64,000 nt of DNA. Source: Bacteroides sp. 224. Lineage in GTDB: Bacteria; Bacteroidota; Bacteroidia; Bacteroidales; Bacteroidaceae. Every line of letters begins with the position of its first letter. Within the stretch, counting starts at the first letter, position 1. Made by a program: the position numbers and the translations under genes. The notes beneath the pieces are model-generated. The model searched no databases, was not told where the DNA came from, and saw only the letters and a program-made list of their open reading frames with translations. Below are positions 47,026-56,008 of the stretch, one piece after another. Location of the stretch: positions 27,530 through 91,529 of the forward strand of contig NZ_QVMK01000010.1 of assembly GCF_010500995.1 (NCBI RefSeq), given 5' to 3'.

Positions 47026-48432
47026 TTAGAATCTACTCGATCCATCAAAGCAATGTGTACAAACCTTGCATTTAGGCAATCCAATAGCTTCAATCAGCGT
47101 CTCAAGTGAATTAAACTTTAATGAGGATAACTTTAAACGTTCAGCAATAAGACTCACCATTTTATTGTATTCAGCCGAATTAGTAGTAGCATACTTATCC
47201 AGATTCTTATTTTCATCTCCTTCTAAGTCTTTAATTATCTGACGGGTGATAAGCTCCATATCCGTTTTAGAAGCCGTAAAGCCAATGAAAGGACAACCGT
47301 AAATTAATGGTGGACAACCAATACGCATGTGCACCTCTTTAGCTCCATATTCAAAAAGCACCTTTACATTGTCCCGTAGTTGAGTTCCACGTACAATGGA
47401 GTCGTCACAAAAGATAATTCGTTTGCCTTCCAATATAGCACGATTAGGTATAAGCTTCATTTTCGCCACTAAGTCACGAAGTTCTTGTTTACTTGGTGTA
47501 AAGCTTCGCGGCCAGGTTGGAGTGTATTTGGTTATGGCACGACGATAAGGAACACCTATGCCCTGAGCATAGCCTAAACCCTGCCCTATTCCCGAATCGG
47601 GGATACCACAAACTAAATCGACCTCCGTATCATCTTGACAGCCCATTTTATATCCACTGACATTACGCACATCCTCTACGTTCCTTCCTTCATAGCAAGA
47701 GTTTGGAAATCCATAATATACCCATAAGAATGAACACACTTGCATGTCTTCATTAGGCTTGCGCATTTGCTCTACTCCATCTGCTCGCAATCTTACAATC
47801 TCGCCGGGACCTAAATAACGATCAATTTCATAATCAAGATTGGGAAAGCTATTTGATTCACTGGTTACCCCATAAGCACTTTCCTTTTTCCCAATAATAA
47901 TGGGAGTACGTCCCAGTTTATCGCGAGCAGCAATAATACCATCTTCTGTAAGAATAAGCATGGAACAAGATCCCTTGATCTTATTAAACACATTCTCGAT
48001 TCCCTCTACAAAAGTCTTTCCTTGAATAATTAGAAGCGCAATAAGTTCTGTTTGATTTGTACTACCCGAACTAAGCTCTGCAAAATGCATATTCTTAGCC
48101 AGCAATTCTTCTTCGAGTTCATTAAGATTCGTAACCTTTGCTACTGTTACAATGGCAAATCTGCCCAAATGAGAATTAATAACAATAGGTTGAGCATCTG
48201 TATCGCTAATGATCCCTATACCGGAATTTCCTGTAAACTTATCTAATCCCGATTCGAACTTACTTCTAAAATATGAACTTTGCAGATTGTGAATGGTACG
48301 AATAAAACCTTTTCCACTGTCGAATGTAGCAAGACCACCCCGTTTAGTCCCCAAATGCGAGTTGTAATCTGTACCATAGAATAAATCGGTAACGCAACTC
48401 GCCTTCGAGACTGTGCCAAAAAAACCTCCCAT
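47026..48432 (-). CDS. PurF-like protein (amidophosphoribosyltransferase family) lacking the N-terminal cysteine
   Basis: A 468-residue protein of the PurF family. The C-terminal PRPP-binding loop RIIFCDDSIVRGTQ is intact, as are IPDSGIGQGLGYAQGIGVPY and KYTPTWPRSFTPS-like parts of the transferase domain. The N-terminal glutaminase domain begins MGGFFGTVSKASCVTDLFYG where true PurF exposes CGVFGI after processing; the catalytic cysteine is aligned with Met1-Gly2, so glutamine hydrolysis is unlikely. It may use ammonia, depend on a partner, or have another role. A second, canonical purF is expected elsewhere. The -7 box TACTTTTG is at 48463-48470 (minus strand). Confidence 0.8.
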   Translation of the reverse strand: MGGFFGTVSKASCVTDLFYGTDYNSHLGTKRGGLATFDSGKGFIRTIHNLQSSYFRSKFESGLDKFTGNSGIGIISDTDAQPIVINSHLGRFAIVTVAKVTNLNELEEELLAKNMHFAELSSGSTNQTELIALLIIQGKTFVEGIENVFNKIKGSCSMLILTEDGIIAARDKLGRTPIIIGKKESAYGVTSESNSFPNLDYEIDRYLGPGEIVRLRADGVEQMRKPNEDMQVCSFLWVYYGFPNSCYEGRNVEDVRNVSGYKMGCQDDTEVDLVCGIPDSGIGQGLGYAQGIGVPYRRAITKYTPTWPRSFTPSKQELRDLVAKMKLIPNRAILEGKRIIFCDDSIVRGTQLRDNVKVLFEYGAKEVHMRIGCPPLIYGCPFIGFTASKTDMELITRQIIKDLEGDENKNLDKYATTNSAEYNKMVSLIAERLKLSSLKFNSLETLIEAIGLPKCKVCTHCFDGSSRF

Positions 48433-48462
48433 GTATGTTTTTTATTTTATTTCTAATGGGTG

Positions 48463-48470
48463 CAAAAGTA
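48463..48470 (-). promoter_or_regulatory. -7 promoter element of the PurF-like gene
   Basis: Minus-strand TACTTTTG, 30 bp before the ATG at 48432. No good TTTG upstream. Confidence 0.45.
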
Positions 48471-48504
48471 CGAAAAAGAATGGAAAACCGTATTAAAATC
48501 AGTT

Positions 48505-51246
48505 CTACTTCTTTAACCTTATTATCTCTCCAATCCACAATACAATTGAAGTTGCTCCTACAATAATACCCCAGTCACTCCAACTGAGAGGAACAACATT
48601 AAACATAGTACCTCCTAAGGTAACAATCAGCCACTGCCCTACCAAAATAACCAAAGCAATGAGAAGGAAACCTTTCGATTGAGAAAGAGATGCAAATGCC
48701 GACTTACCTGTCATAAAAGCCTTGGCATTAAACATATTCCAGAACTGCAACATTACAAAAATGGTAAAGAACAGAGATAGCTCATAAGCAGTTAAGCCAC
48801 CGTCTGCCTTGGTAAAGTTAAAGAAGTTGCCAAAAAAGCCACTCATGGTGAATTGCGACAAAGAAGCAATATCAGCATGCCGGAAGTATTGAATTAACCC
48901 AAACAAAAGAATTACGAATGTAAATCCTACTCCCAGAATAAATTTTGCCATCGGTTTGCTAATGATAAAGTCTGATGTTCTACGAGGCTTATCATTCATC
49001 ACCTTTTCGTTAGGTGGCAACGAAGCCAGAGCCATAGCAGCAAACGTATCCATAATAAGATTCACCCAAAGCATTTGTGTTACTGTTAAAGGAGATTCGG
49101 TTCCTAAGAAAGCACCAATCAGCACAATTACACACGCAGCAACGTTAATTGTCATCTGGAACAGTATGAAGCGCTGGATGTTTTGATACAAAGAACGCCC
49201 CCACATAACCGCACGCGAAATACTACTAAACGAATTATCGAGAATAGTAATATCACTTGCTTCTTTGGCTACAGAAGTACCGTCTCCCATCGACAAACCT
49301 ACCTGAGCTGCATTTAATGCCGGAGCATCATTGGTTCCATCGCCTGTTACTGCAACTACCTGATCGTCTTTTTGCAACAATTGCACCAACCGTTGCTTAT
49401 CCATCGGACGGGCACGAGAAAGAATCTTCAAGCCTGAAACGCGTTTCTTTAACTCCTCGTCGGACATTGCAGCAAACTCAGGACCGGTAAGATGATTTTC
49501 GGCGGAGTCTGACGATTCCCACAAACCAATCTGTCTTCCTATCTCTTTGGCTGTTCCCGGAGTATCTCCTGTTACGATTTTAACCTGGATACCAGCGTTA
49601 AGACACGTTTTTACTGCTTCGGGCACTTCAGGACGAACCGGATCGGAAATAGCAACTATTCCCAAGAATGTTAGTTCCGGATTCAACAAAGTACTTTCAT
49701 GAATAGCAGAAACATCGCCTTCCAATACCTGATAAGCAAATCCCAATGTACGCATAGCCTGATTCTGGTAAGCCAGCAGTTGCGAATGAATGGCACTTTC
49801 TTCTGTAGCGCGCGGCGTCAAGCCTTCGGCCATCTGTATGTCCTTACTCATAGAAAGCACAATTTCGGGCGCACCTTTTACATACAATACCTTTTTATTA
49901 AGAACAGGCGAATAAACCACGGTAGCCATGTACTTACGCTCGGTCGAGAAAGTCAGTTGCTCCAACACTTCTATTTCCTCTCGTAATGGCAGGTAATTTA
50001 CTCCTTTATCGTGCATCCATAATAACAGCGCACCTTCGGTTGGGTTTCCTAAAGCTCTTACTTTGCTCGGATCAGAGTAATCCAAATAAGCAGTTGAGTT
50101 TACGGCTATCCCTTCTTTAAGCATCCGGCTTATGTTATCCTCTCCGAGTTGTTTGTCTTTCAGTCCGTAAAATACGGTTTCGTACACTTTCATCTGGTTC
50201 TGAGTCAATGTACCGGTTTTATCTGTACAGATAACAGTGGTTGCCCCCATTGTTTCGCAAGCATGCATCTTACGCACCAGGTTGTTGGTAGAAAGCATAC
50301 GCTTCATACTTAAAGCCAGACTTAAGGTTACACTCATAGGCAAACCTTCCGGAACAGCCACAACTATTAAGGTAACGGCTATCATCACTGTTTGAAGAAG
50401 ATAGCTACCAAAAGGAATCAGGCTTTCCCAAGTAGACCAGTCGATATCAGCATATCCATTATAGATACACAAACGTGCAACCAAAATAACAATTGCAAAG
50501 ATATAACTGGCTTTTGTTATCAGATCGGCTAATTTATCCAACTGCTCATTCAATGGAGTCTTAATACTGTTGTCTATTTGCGAGCCTTCGTAAACTTTTC
50601 CGTATTCTGTTGCATCACCAACGGTTATTACCCGCATAATACCATGACCCTCCATCACAGTGGTTCCTTTCATCACCTGATTGGAAGGATAAGTAGCTTC
50701 TTTATCAAACTCTTCGGGGTTAACGGTTTTTCCACAAACAGGTTCTCCGGTCAGTGTCGATTCATCGAGGTTGAGAGAGATGGCTTCCAACAATTCTCCA
50801 TCGGCCGGTATTTCTTCTCCTGTTTCTAAAACAACGATATCGCCCACCACAATTTCTTTCTTAAGTACCTGGCAGATATTTTCGTTACGAATCACTTTCA
50901 CTAAAGTGTCATCGTTCACTTTATTGAGAATGTTGAATCGCTTATTAGCACTTAACTCAAACAAAAAGCCTATACCGGTTGCCAACAGTACTGCAACCAG
51001 AATCCCTATGGGTTCTAAAAATACGGAAAGAGTTCCGTGTCCAGAGAAATACTCTACACATGATATGCCCACAGAAAAACAAAGGGCTACCAAAAGAATT
51101 ATAATAATGGGGTCTCCAAACTTTTCTAAGAATTGCGACCATAAAGACTCTTTCTCCGGCGGAGTTAATATATTCTCTCCATGTTTTTTGCGGCTCTCCA
51201 ATACTTCTGCATCGGTTAACCCGGAATAGTGATGTTTTTTTTCCAC
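48505..51246 (-). CDS. calcium-translocating P-type ATPase (PMCA-type)
   Basis: A 913-residue P2B-like ATPase. The phosphorylation motif CTDKTGTLT follows the PEGLP membrane motif (VAVPEGLPMSVTLSL); the actuator site is LTGEPV (in place of TGES), the nucleotide domain has KGAPE, and the hinge TGDGTNDAPALNAA. The N-terminal cation ATPase domain and about ten membrane segments are seen, with NLIMDTFAAMALA in TM6 giving Ca2+ ligand residues (Asn, Asp). The start is GTG at 51246, as no ATG fits. It exports Ca2+ from the cytoplasm. It lies downstream of the ter operon in the same direction, separated by the palindromic element at 51272-51461. Confidence 0.9.
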   Translation of the reverse strand: MEKKHHYSGLTDAEVLESRKKHGENILTPPEKESLWSQFLEKFGDPIIIILLVALCFSVGISCVEYFSGHGTLSVFLEPIGILVAVLLATGIGFLFELSANKRFNILNKVNDDTLVKVIRNENICQVLKKEIVVGDIVVLETGEEIPADGELLEAISLNLDESTLTGEPVCGKTVNPEEFDKEATYPSNQVMKGTTVMEGHGIMRVITVGDATEYGKVYEGSQIDNSIKTPLNEQLDKLADLITKASYIFAIVILVARLCIYNGYADIDWSTWESLIPFGSYLLQTVMIAVTLIVVAVPEGLPMSVTLSLALSMKRMLSTNNLVRKMHACETMGATTVICTDKTGTLTQNQMKVYETVFYGLKDKQLGEDNISRMLKEGIAVNSTAYLDYSDPSKVRALGNPTEGALLLWMHDKGVNYLPLREEIEVLEQLTFSTERKYMATVVYSPVLNKKVLYVKGAPEIVLSMSKDIQMAEGLTPRATEESAIHSQLLAYQNQAMRTLGFAYQVLEGDVSAIHESTLLNPELTFLGIVAISDPVRPEVPEAVKTCLNAGIQVKIVTGDTPGTAKEIGRQIGLWESSDSAENHLTGPEFAAMSDEELKKRVSGLKILSRARPMDKQRLVQLLQKDDQVVAVTGDGTNDAPALNAAQVGLSMGDGTSVAKEASDITILDNSFSSISRAVMWGRSLYQNIQRFILFQMTINVAACVIVLIGAFLGTESPLTVTQMLWVNLIMDTFAAMALASLPPNEKVMNDKPRRTSDFIISKPMAKFILGVGFTFVILLFGLIQYFRHADIASLSQFTMSGFFGNFFNFTKADGGLTAYELSLFFTIFVMLQFWNMFNAKAFMTGKSAFASLSQSKGFLLIALVILVGQWLIVTLGGTMFNVVPLSWSDWGIIVGATSIVLWIGEIIRLKK

Positions 51247-51271
51247 TTTTTATTTAGTATAAGTTGCTATT

Positions 51272-51461
51272 TAGGTATTCAAAATTAATTCATCTAAGTA
51301 GATGTTCATAATTAGTTTATATCATTACCCCCTCCGCCCTTTGGGCACCTCCCCCTTGCAGGGGAGGAGTCGATGCCGCAGGAATTCCTCCCCTGCAAGG
51401 GGGAGGTGCCCAAAGGGCGGAGGGGGGCTTTCTCATATTATGAATTAATTTTGAATACCTA
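51272..51461. repeat. 190-bp MITE-like element with perfect terminal and internal inverted repeats
   Basis: The ends, 51272-51293 and 51440-51461, are perfect 22-bp inverted repeats (left end begins TAGGTATTCAAAATTAATTC). Inside are perfect 41-bp GC-rich inverted repeats at 51328-51368 and 51386-51426 around a 17-bp loop. No protein is encoded. The element separates the ter operon from the Ca2+ ATPase gene. No clear target-site duplication is visible. A further palindrome CACCCCTTTCGGGGTG follows at 51511-51526. Confidence 0.85.
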
Positions 51462-51536
51462 CTTATTAATTAAACTGCAAGCATTTACCCCTTCAGAGTT
51501 ATGCACATCTCACCCCTTTCGGGGTGATTGCTAAGA

Positions 51537-51908
51537 TTATAAATCGAGAATACTTGGATACTTCTTCGCTTTTTTCTTCAGATTATCCAATAAAGCTTTC
51601 TCTATTTTATCCAATTGTCCGTCTCCTTGTATTTTTTGAAGTAACCAACGAGCCTCTTCTTCATCTATTTCGCCCGGAGAAGTTTCGTCGTTCAACAAAA
51701 AGTCTGAGATAACACTTACAAATAATTCTTCCCAAGCCGGGTCATTTTCTTTTCCTGAAACTGCATCATTAAGTTCAAATATGAATTCGGCTTCTTCTTT
51801 ATCAATAACGCCGTCAGCGTAAAGTACCTCTTTCAGTTGTTTTGCTTCTTGTGCATCAATAACTCCGTCTTCAAGAATTGATTGTTTTAGTTCTTCTAAT
51901 GTTTTCAT
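51537..51908 (-). CDS. TerB-like acidic protein
   Basis: A 123-residue acidic helical protein. Three similar segments can be seen (DGVIDAQEAKQLKEVLYADG, DGVIDKEEAEFIFELNDAVS, PGEIDEEEARWLLQKIQGDG), each with an xDGxID(A/K)xE pattern like the acid-rich repeats of TerB-type proteins, which bind metal. It is the last gene of the ter operon, 18 bp after the kinase gene. TerB domains are thought to link membrane and stress-signalling parts of the ter system. The family call rests on pattern and context. Confidence 0.72.
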   Translation of the reverse strand: MKTLEELKQSILEDGVIDAQEAKQLKEVLYADGVIDKEEAEFIFELNDAVSGKENDPAWEELFVSVISDFLLNDETSPGEIDEEEARWLLQKIQGDGQLDKIEKALLDNLKKKAKKYPSILDL

Positions 51909-51926
51909 TTTTATAAATCAATTTAT

Positions 51927-53423
51927 TTAGTTATTTACCAACTGTACAACAATCAGGCGTCCTCCTTCTTCGGTTGATAGAAGAATTCTTTTTCCTTCGG
52001 TCAGTTCTACAGCTTGTCCTATCTCTATTTTTTTATCTAAATCTTTATCATACAAGCCCGGCAACTTTCTGTTTATCAATATCCATTTACCATTGTGGAA
52101 ATGAAAGTCGCCAACCGGTTTCTTTTGCTCCTCCGTTGTTTTCTCATTGGCAGAAACTAACCTGTTTACATGCCACATATACAACAGTTGCTTATCGTAA
52201 ACCATCAACCTGTAGTTCTCGGGCTTAAACACTCCCAACTTAGGAGAGTAATATAAGTTTAACACCGGAAGCTGCCCTTTGTACTCTTTTCCACAGAAAG
52301 GACACTTGGGGGTTCGGGTATTATCGAAAACAAACCACTTATGCGCACACTGAGGATTCTGACAAGGCTGCATCAAGTCGGTTGTTTTAAGCAAAGCTTG
52401 TTCCCACTCATCGGCAGTAGGTCGCAAGGATGGGTTTTGCAGTCCATCTATAAAAGCCCTGTTGAACAACTCCTTTAAATAAGGTCCGCATATTGAATAA
52501 GGCAATTTATTGGGATCTCCCTGAGGTAACAAGCTGGGGTGTAGTTGATTTACCTTTACTCGGTTTGTTGGATCGGTGGGATGCTCCACAAAAATGGCTT
52601 TGGCTCCCATAGACAGTTCTTCGTCTTTAGCTGAGTCCAGATCCCACACTTTTCCTCCGCGAAGCGGATGACGGTTCAGCAGGTACATATAAATCATCAC
52701 AGCCAGGGCATGCCTGTCTGTAGCAATGCTTGGAAGCTTTCTCGATGCATCTCCTATCTTCAGGTGTTTGGTAGCAATTACTTCCGGTGCAATAAAATCG
52801 GGGGTACCAAGCACATCGGGCGGATATTTACCCGGAACCACCAACCCATCAATATCAATAATAGCAGCTCTGCCCGAAGTGGGGTCAATAAGCACATTTT
52901 TATACGATAAGTCGGAATGGGCCAAGCCGGCAGCATGAAGCCGTTTCACAGCCCGACTAATGCGGATGCATATCTGAAAATACTTAAACCAGTCGCCTTT
53001 TTCTGCAGGAGCCAGAAATTTATTCTGATTCTTTGCCGAAGCATACCATTTACCTTCTTTCTCTTTCCCTTTTATTCCCAGGAAATCGTTATTGATAGAG
53101 CCGATCGAAAAGAAAAAATGCTTCTGATAGGTAGGGCATACCAAGCCCAACTTGCCATTGTGCTCTACCACTTTGGTAGGCCAGCAATACAGGTCTTTCC
53201 AGTAGTTACCTCCATCGGCATTAAATATTCGTTCTCTATAAATTCCGGTTATATTCAGTAAGCGGTCTTTAGCATTAAAGTCTTGCTTGTCTCTAAAAAA
53301 AGCAACTACATACGACTTGTCCGGACTGAAATAAACATCCTTCATTCCGCCTGCCCCAATTATCTCGTCTACATACTCTACTGTAGAGCCGTCTGTTGCA
53401 GTAATTCTAATTGTTCTTGCCAT
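51927..53423 (-). CDS. Ser/Thr protein kinase-like protein with zinc ribbon (TerY-P triad kinase)
   Basis: A 498-residue protein. The kinase domain occupies about residues 15-330: a glycine-rich loop GAGGMKDVYF, catalytic loop HSDLSYKNVLID (His-x-Asp, Lys, Asn) and metal-binding IDIDG in place of DFG. The usual VAxK strand reads YVVAFFRDK, so the position of the ATP lysine is unclear. After it comes a zinc ribbon (CQNPQCAHKW ... CPFCGKEY, about 355-385) and a C-terminal beta-rich domain of about 100 residues. Together with the PP2C and TerY genes it makes the 'TerY-P triad'. It lies 3 bp after the phosphatase gene. Confidence 0.86.
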   Translation of the reverse strand: MARTIRITATDGSTVEYVDEIIGAGGMKDVYFSPDKSYVVAFFRDKQDFNAKDRLLNITGIYRERIFNADGGNYWKDLYCWPTKVVEHNGKLGLVCPTYQKHFFFSIGSINNDFLGIKGKEKEGKWYASAKNQNKFLAPAEKGDWFKYFQICIRISRAVKRLHAAGLAHSDLSYKNVLIDPTSGRAAIIDIDGLVVPGKYPPDVLGTPDFIAPEVIATKHLKIGDASRKLPSIATDRHALAVMIYMYLLNRHPLRGGKVWDLDSAKDEELSMGAKAIFVEHPTDPTNRVKVNQLHPSLLPQGDPNKLPYSICGPYLKELFNRAFIDGLQNPSLRPTADEWEQALLKTTDLMQPCQNPQCAHKWFVFDNTRTPKCPFCGKEYKGQLPVLNLYYSPKLGVFKPENYRLMVYDKQLLYMWHVNRLVSANEKTTEEQKKPVGDFHFHNGKWILINRKLPGLYDKDLDKKIEIGQAVELTEGKRILLSTEEGGRLIVVQLVNN

Positions 53424-53426
53424 AAT

Positions 53427-54941
53427 TTAGAAAAGAATTGCGATTGTTCTGTCATCATGATTACCCGGCGACCAAAAGTCCAACCATCTTAATAACTGAT
53501 AGGCCGATTCTTCATTGTCGTCCACAAGGTCGACTTCAGCAGATAAATCATCCCACAGGTCGTTCCATTTTTCAATCTTAAGAAGATTGGCATCTGTTTC
53601 AAACTTAGGATCGGTTACACCATCTGTCATAAGAATCAGCGCAGTAAAGTCTTCTACAACATCAAACCGAAGCCTGCGATAGATTTCTGTATTCTGCATT
53701 ATTTCGGGCATTGTGAGGAAGCGGGTCTGTCCGGCAAATTCGCCTCCGTCGGCTTCTCCCAACACTTTAAGATATTGTGTATCTTTATGATAGATTCCTA
53801 TTCCTCCGTCGCCTACCCAAAAGGCTCCGACAAACCATCCGAATGAGAACTTCTTGCATACCGAAACAATCAGGGTGGTAGAATAGTTTTTCAGAGGAGC
53901 ACCTTTTTCGAGTGCTTCTTTCTCAATATTCTTATATGATTTAAAAACCGCTGTACCAATAATGTTATAGAGTATCTTCCCTACTTCATTACGATTGGTC
54001 TGCGATTTATCTTCATTGAAAACTGTTATTGTTTTCTCCAGGCTCTCGGCATGGGTGTTTATCAACTCCTTGCATACCTCAACCACAGTGTTGCATGCTA
54101 TCTGAGAGCCTTTGCGCGAATACTGTGCCGAGCCGGCGCCATCGGCCACTGTCATTACATACCACTCGTTGGCATCATCAAAATACAAAGCAAAGTCATC
54201 GTCGCGAGGTTTTCCTTCGTGTGCATGAGAACGTCCTCGCTGACTGGCGGCTACCATATCTTTCTGTGGAAGCTCTTTCTTACCAAACCCTAAGATTCCT
54301 CTTGTTCTTTTCGATTCAACCTTTACAAATCCCTTGTCATAATCGGGCTTATAGTAGTCGATATCTGTTTCCGTTGGAATATTGTTCCATAAAGACTTCG
54401 GATCGGGATTGATAATCATATTGATTTCTCTTTCAAAAATCGGTTTCCCTTCTTCCCAATCTTTTCTTTTGCACTTCAGTTTTATTTTCGCATCTCCATG
54501 CTTATTGGGAATTCCTGTTATCTCTTTGGTTTCCGGGTCATAATTCAGTCCGATATCCGAAAGTCCTTCAAAAGAAAATTCGCCTACATCAAGTAACAAC
54601 TCCTCCACATTAAAGAAAAACCGGTACTCTTGGTTTACTTTCCCGTTGGGAAGCGAAATATGTTTGTTTCTTAGTTGCATGTTAAAGACCTCGTTCTGAG
54701 CGGTTTCTTTCTGATAATTCTCAGGTCCTTTCTTCTGTGAGTTTTCCGACGCTTCTTGCATTTCCTTACATTCTTCTTTTGTTTCTTTGCATTCTTCTTC
54801 TGTTACTGTATTCTGCTGCAAAAATTCGTCTCTCTTTTTCCGTATAAAGTCATGAATGCTTTCTTCGTAAAGGGAGATGAATTCCTGCATCTGTTCGTCT
54901 GTATCAAAAGAGACACCAATCTGCTGTAAGTATTCTTTCAT
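53427..54941 (-). CDS. PP2C-family protein phosphatase with Ig-like domain (TerY-P triad)
   Basis: A 504-residue protein. An acidic, Glu-rich helical N-terminus (to about residue 80) precedes an Ig-like domain at about 95-180 (ISLPNGKVNQEYRFFFNVEE, ITGIPNKHGDAKIKLKCKRK) and a PP2C_2 phosphatase domain from about 235 to the end. Metal-site motifs are RDDDFALYFD, VADGAGSAQYSRKGS, WVGDGGIGIYH, LMTDGVTDP and HDDRTI, all with acidic ligands intact. ATG 54941 is used; the frame extends to 54977, overlapping the TerY gene. It probably reverses phosphorylation by the adjacent kinase. Confidence 0.88.
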   Translation of the reverse strand: MKEYLQQIGVSFDTDEQMQEFISLYEESIHDFIRKKRDEFLQQNTVTEEECKETKEECKEMQEASENSQKKGPENYQKETAQNEVFNMQLRNKHISLPNGKVNQEYRFFFNVEELLLDVGEFSFEGLSDIGLNYDPETKEITGIPNKHGDAKIKLKCKRKDWEEGKPIFEREINMIINPDPKSLWNNIPTETDIDYYKPDYDKGFVKVESKRTRGILGFGKKELPQKDMVAASQRGRSHAHEGKPRDDDFALYFDDANEWYVMTVADGAGSAQYSRKGSQIACNTVVEVCKELINTHAESLEKTITVFNEDKSQTNRNEVGKILYNIIGTAVFKSYKNIEKEALEKGAPLKNYSTTLIVSVCKKFSFGWFVGAFWVGDGGIGIYHKDTQYLKVLGEADGGEFAGQTRFLTMPEIMQNTEIYRRLRFDVVEDFTALILMTDGVTDPKFETDANLLKIEKWNDLWDDLSAEVDLVDDNEESAYQLLRWLDFWSPGNHDDRTIAILF

Positions 54942-54948
54942 AGCTTCC

Positions 54949-55998
54949 TTATCCTCTTGTTCGTGTAATATGCGCACTGCCTTCTCCTAGACTAAAGCGT
55001 ACCTCTGCATCGCACCAAGGGCATTTGGTTATCTCTTCTTCGCCGGTACATATTATGTTGCCGCAAACACAATGACTAAAGCCGTACTGATTTCCGCAAC
55101 ACGGGCAAGAAGGGAATCCTACTAAAGAGGAAGTATTGATAGAAGATTCGGACACAACATCATCACACAACTCAAAGTACGAATTATCGACGGGATAGGC
55201 TCCTACCAGTTTATAGTCGAGCACATTTACAAACAGTTCCGCAAATTCTCCGGGAGATATACGTTTTTGATACTTAATCAGGTAAGGACGTTTGGAAGCC
55301 TGGCACTTCGCCAATATCACAGCAAAGTTATCATCAATCTTTGGTTTGATGCTTTTCTCCAAATCTATCTTCGACAAATAACCATTGGTAATGGCTGCCA
55401 ACTGAAGTTTGTCGTCGTTTGCTTCACTAACACTTACACTGCTTGTTTTGATGGATGCCGTTACCCACTTAAAGAACTTTTTAAACGAATCGGCATCTGT
55501 ATTATTCAGCAATAATACATTTTCCGTTATCCCTGCGAAGATGGTGGTATCTGTGTTTTTTCCCAAAGAAACAACAATCAGATTGGTACTTTTGCGATAT
55601 TTTTGATTCCAACGTTCAAAAGATTTCTCATAGTTATCTGTCGGATTACCATCGGTAAAAAGAAAGATAATCGGTTTCCAGTCTCCTTTTTCTTCCAGGG
55701 TTGTTTTCTTGACAGTTTGATTTATATCATCCATCAGAAAATCAAGGGCTTTTCCTACAGAAGTACCCCCGCCTATCGGAATTTTAGGAGGGTAGAAATT
55801 AAACAACTCTACCATATTGGTAATCTTCCTTGCTTTTCCGGCAAAGGCTATAATGGAGAGATAGACTGTTTCCAGGGCATAAGGGTCGGTACGCAGTTCT
55901 TTTACAATTGTTTCAATACCCTCTTGCACATGGTCGATAGGTTCACCCACCATCGACTCGGAAACATCTATTAAGAAATATATGGGTAATCGTCTCAT
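54949..55998 (-). CDS. TerY-like VWA protein with C-terminal zinc ribbons
   Basis: A 349-residue protein. The VWA domain (1-200) has an intact MIDAS: FLIDVSESM (DxSxS), the Thr in GGTSVGKAL, and FLFTDGNPTDN. ATG 55998 gives MRRLPIYFLIDVSESMVGEP as in its two paralogues. The C-terminal part has cysteine pairs (CPCCGNQYG, CVCGNIIC, CPWCDAEVRF) forming zinc ribbons as in TerY. The VWA module probably holds a Ca2+- or Mg2+-dependent interaction with other Ter proteins. It is the third of three VWA genes in tandem, 10 bp from the second. Confidence 0.9.
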   Translation of the reverse strand: MRRLPIYFLIDVSESMVGEPIDHVQEGIETIVKELRTDPYALETVYLSIIAFAGKARKITNMVELFNFYPPKIPIGGGTSVGKALDFLMDDINQTVKKTTLEEKGDWKPIIFLFTDGNPTDNYEKSFERWNQKYRKSTNLIVVSLGKNTDTTIFAGITENVLLLNNTDADSFKKFFKWVTASIKTSSVSVSEANDDKLQLAAITNGYLSKIDLEKSIKPKIDDNFAVILAKCQASKRPYLIKYQKRISPGEFAELFVNVLDYKLVGAYPVDNSYFELCDDVVSESSINTSSLVGFPSCPCCGNQYGFSHCVCGNIICTGEEEITKCPWCDAEVRFSLGEGSAHITRTRG

Positions 55999-56008
55999 AT
56001 CTACATTA

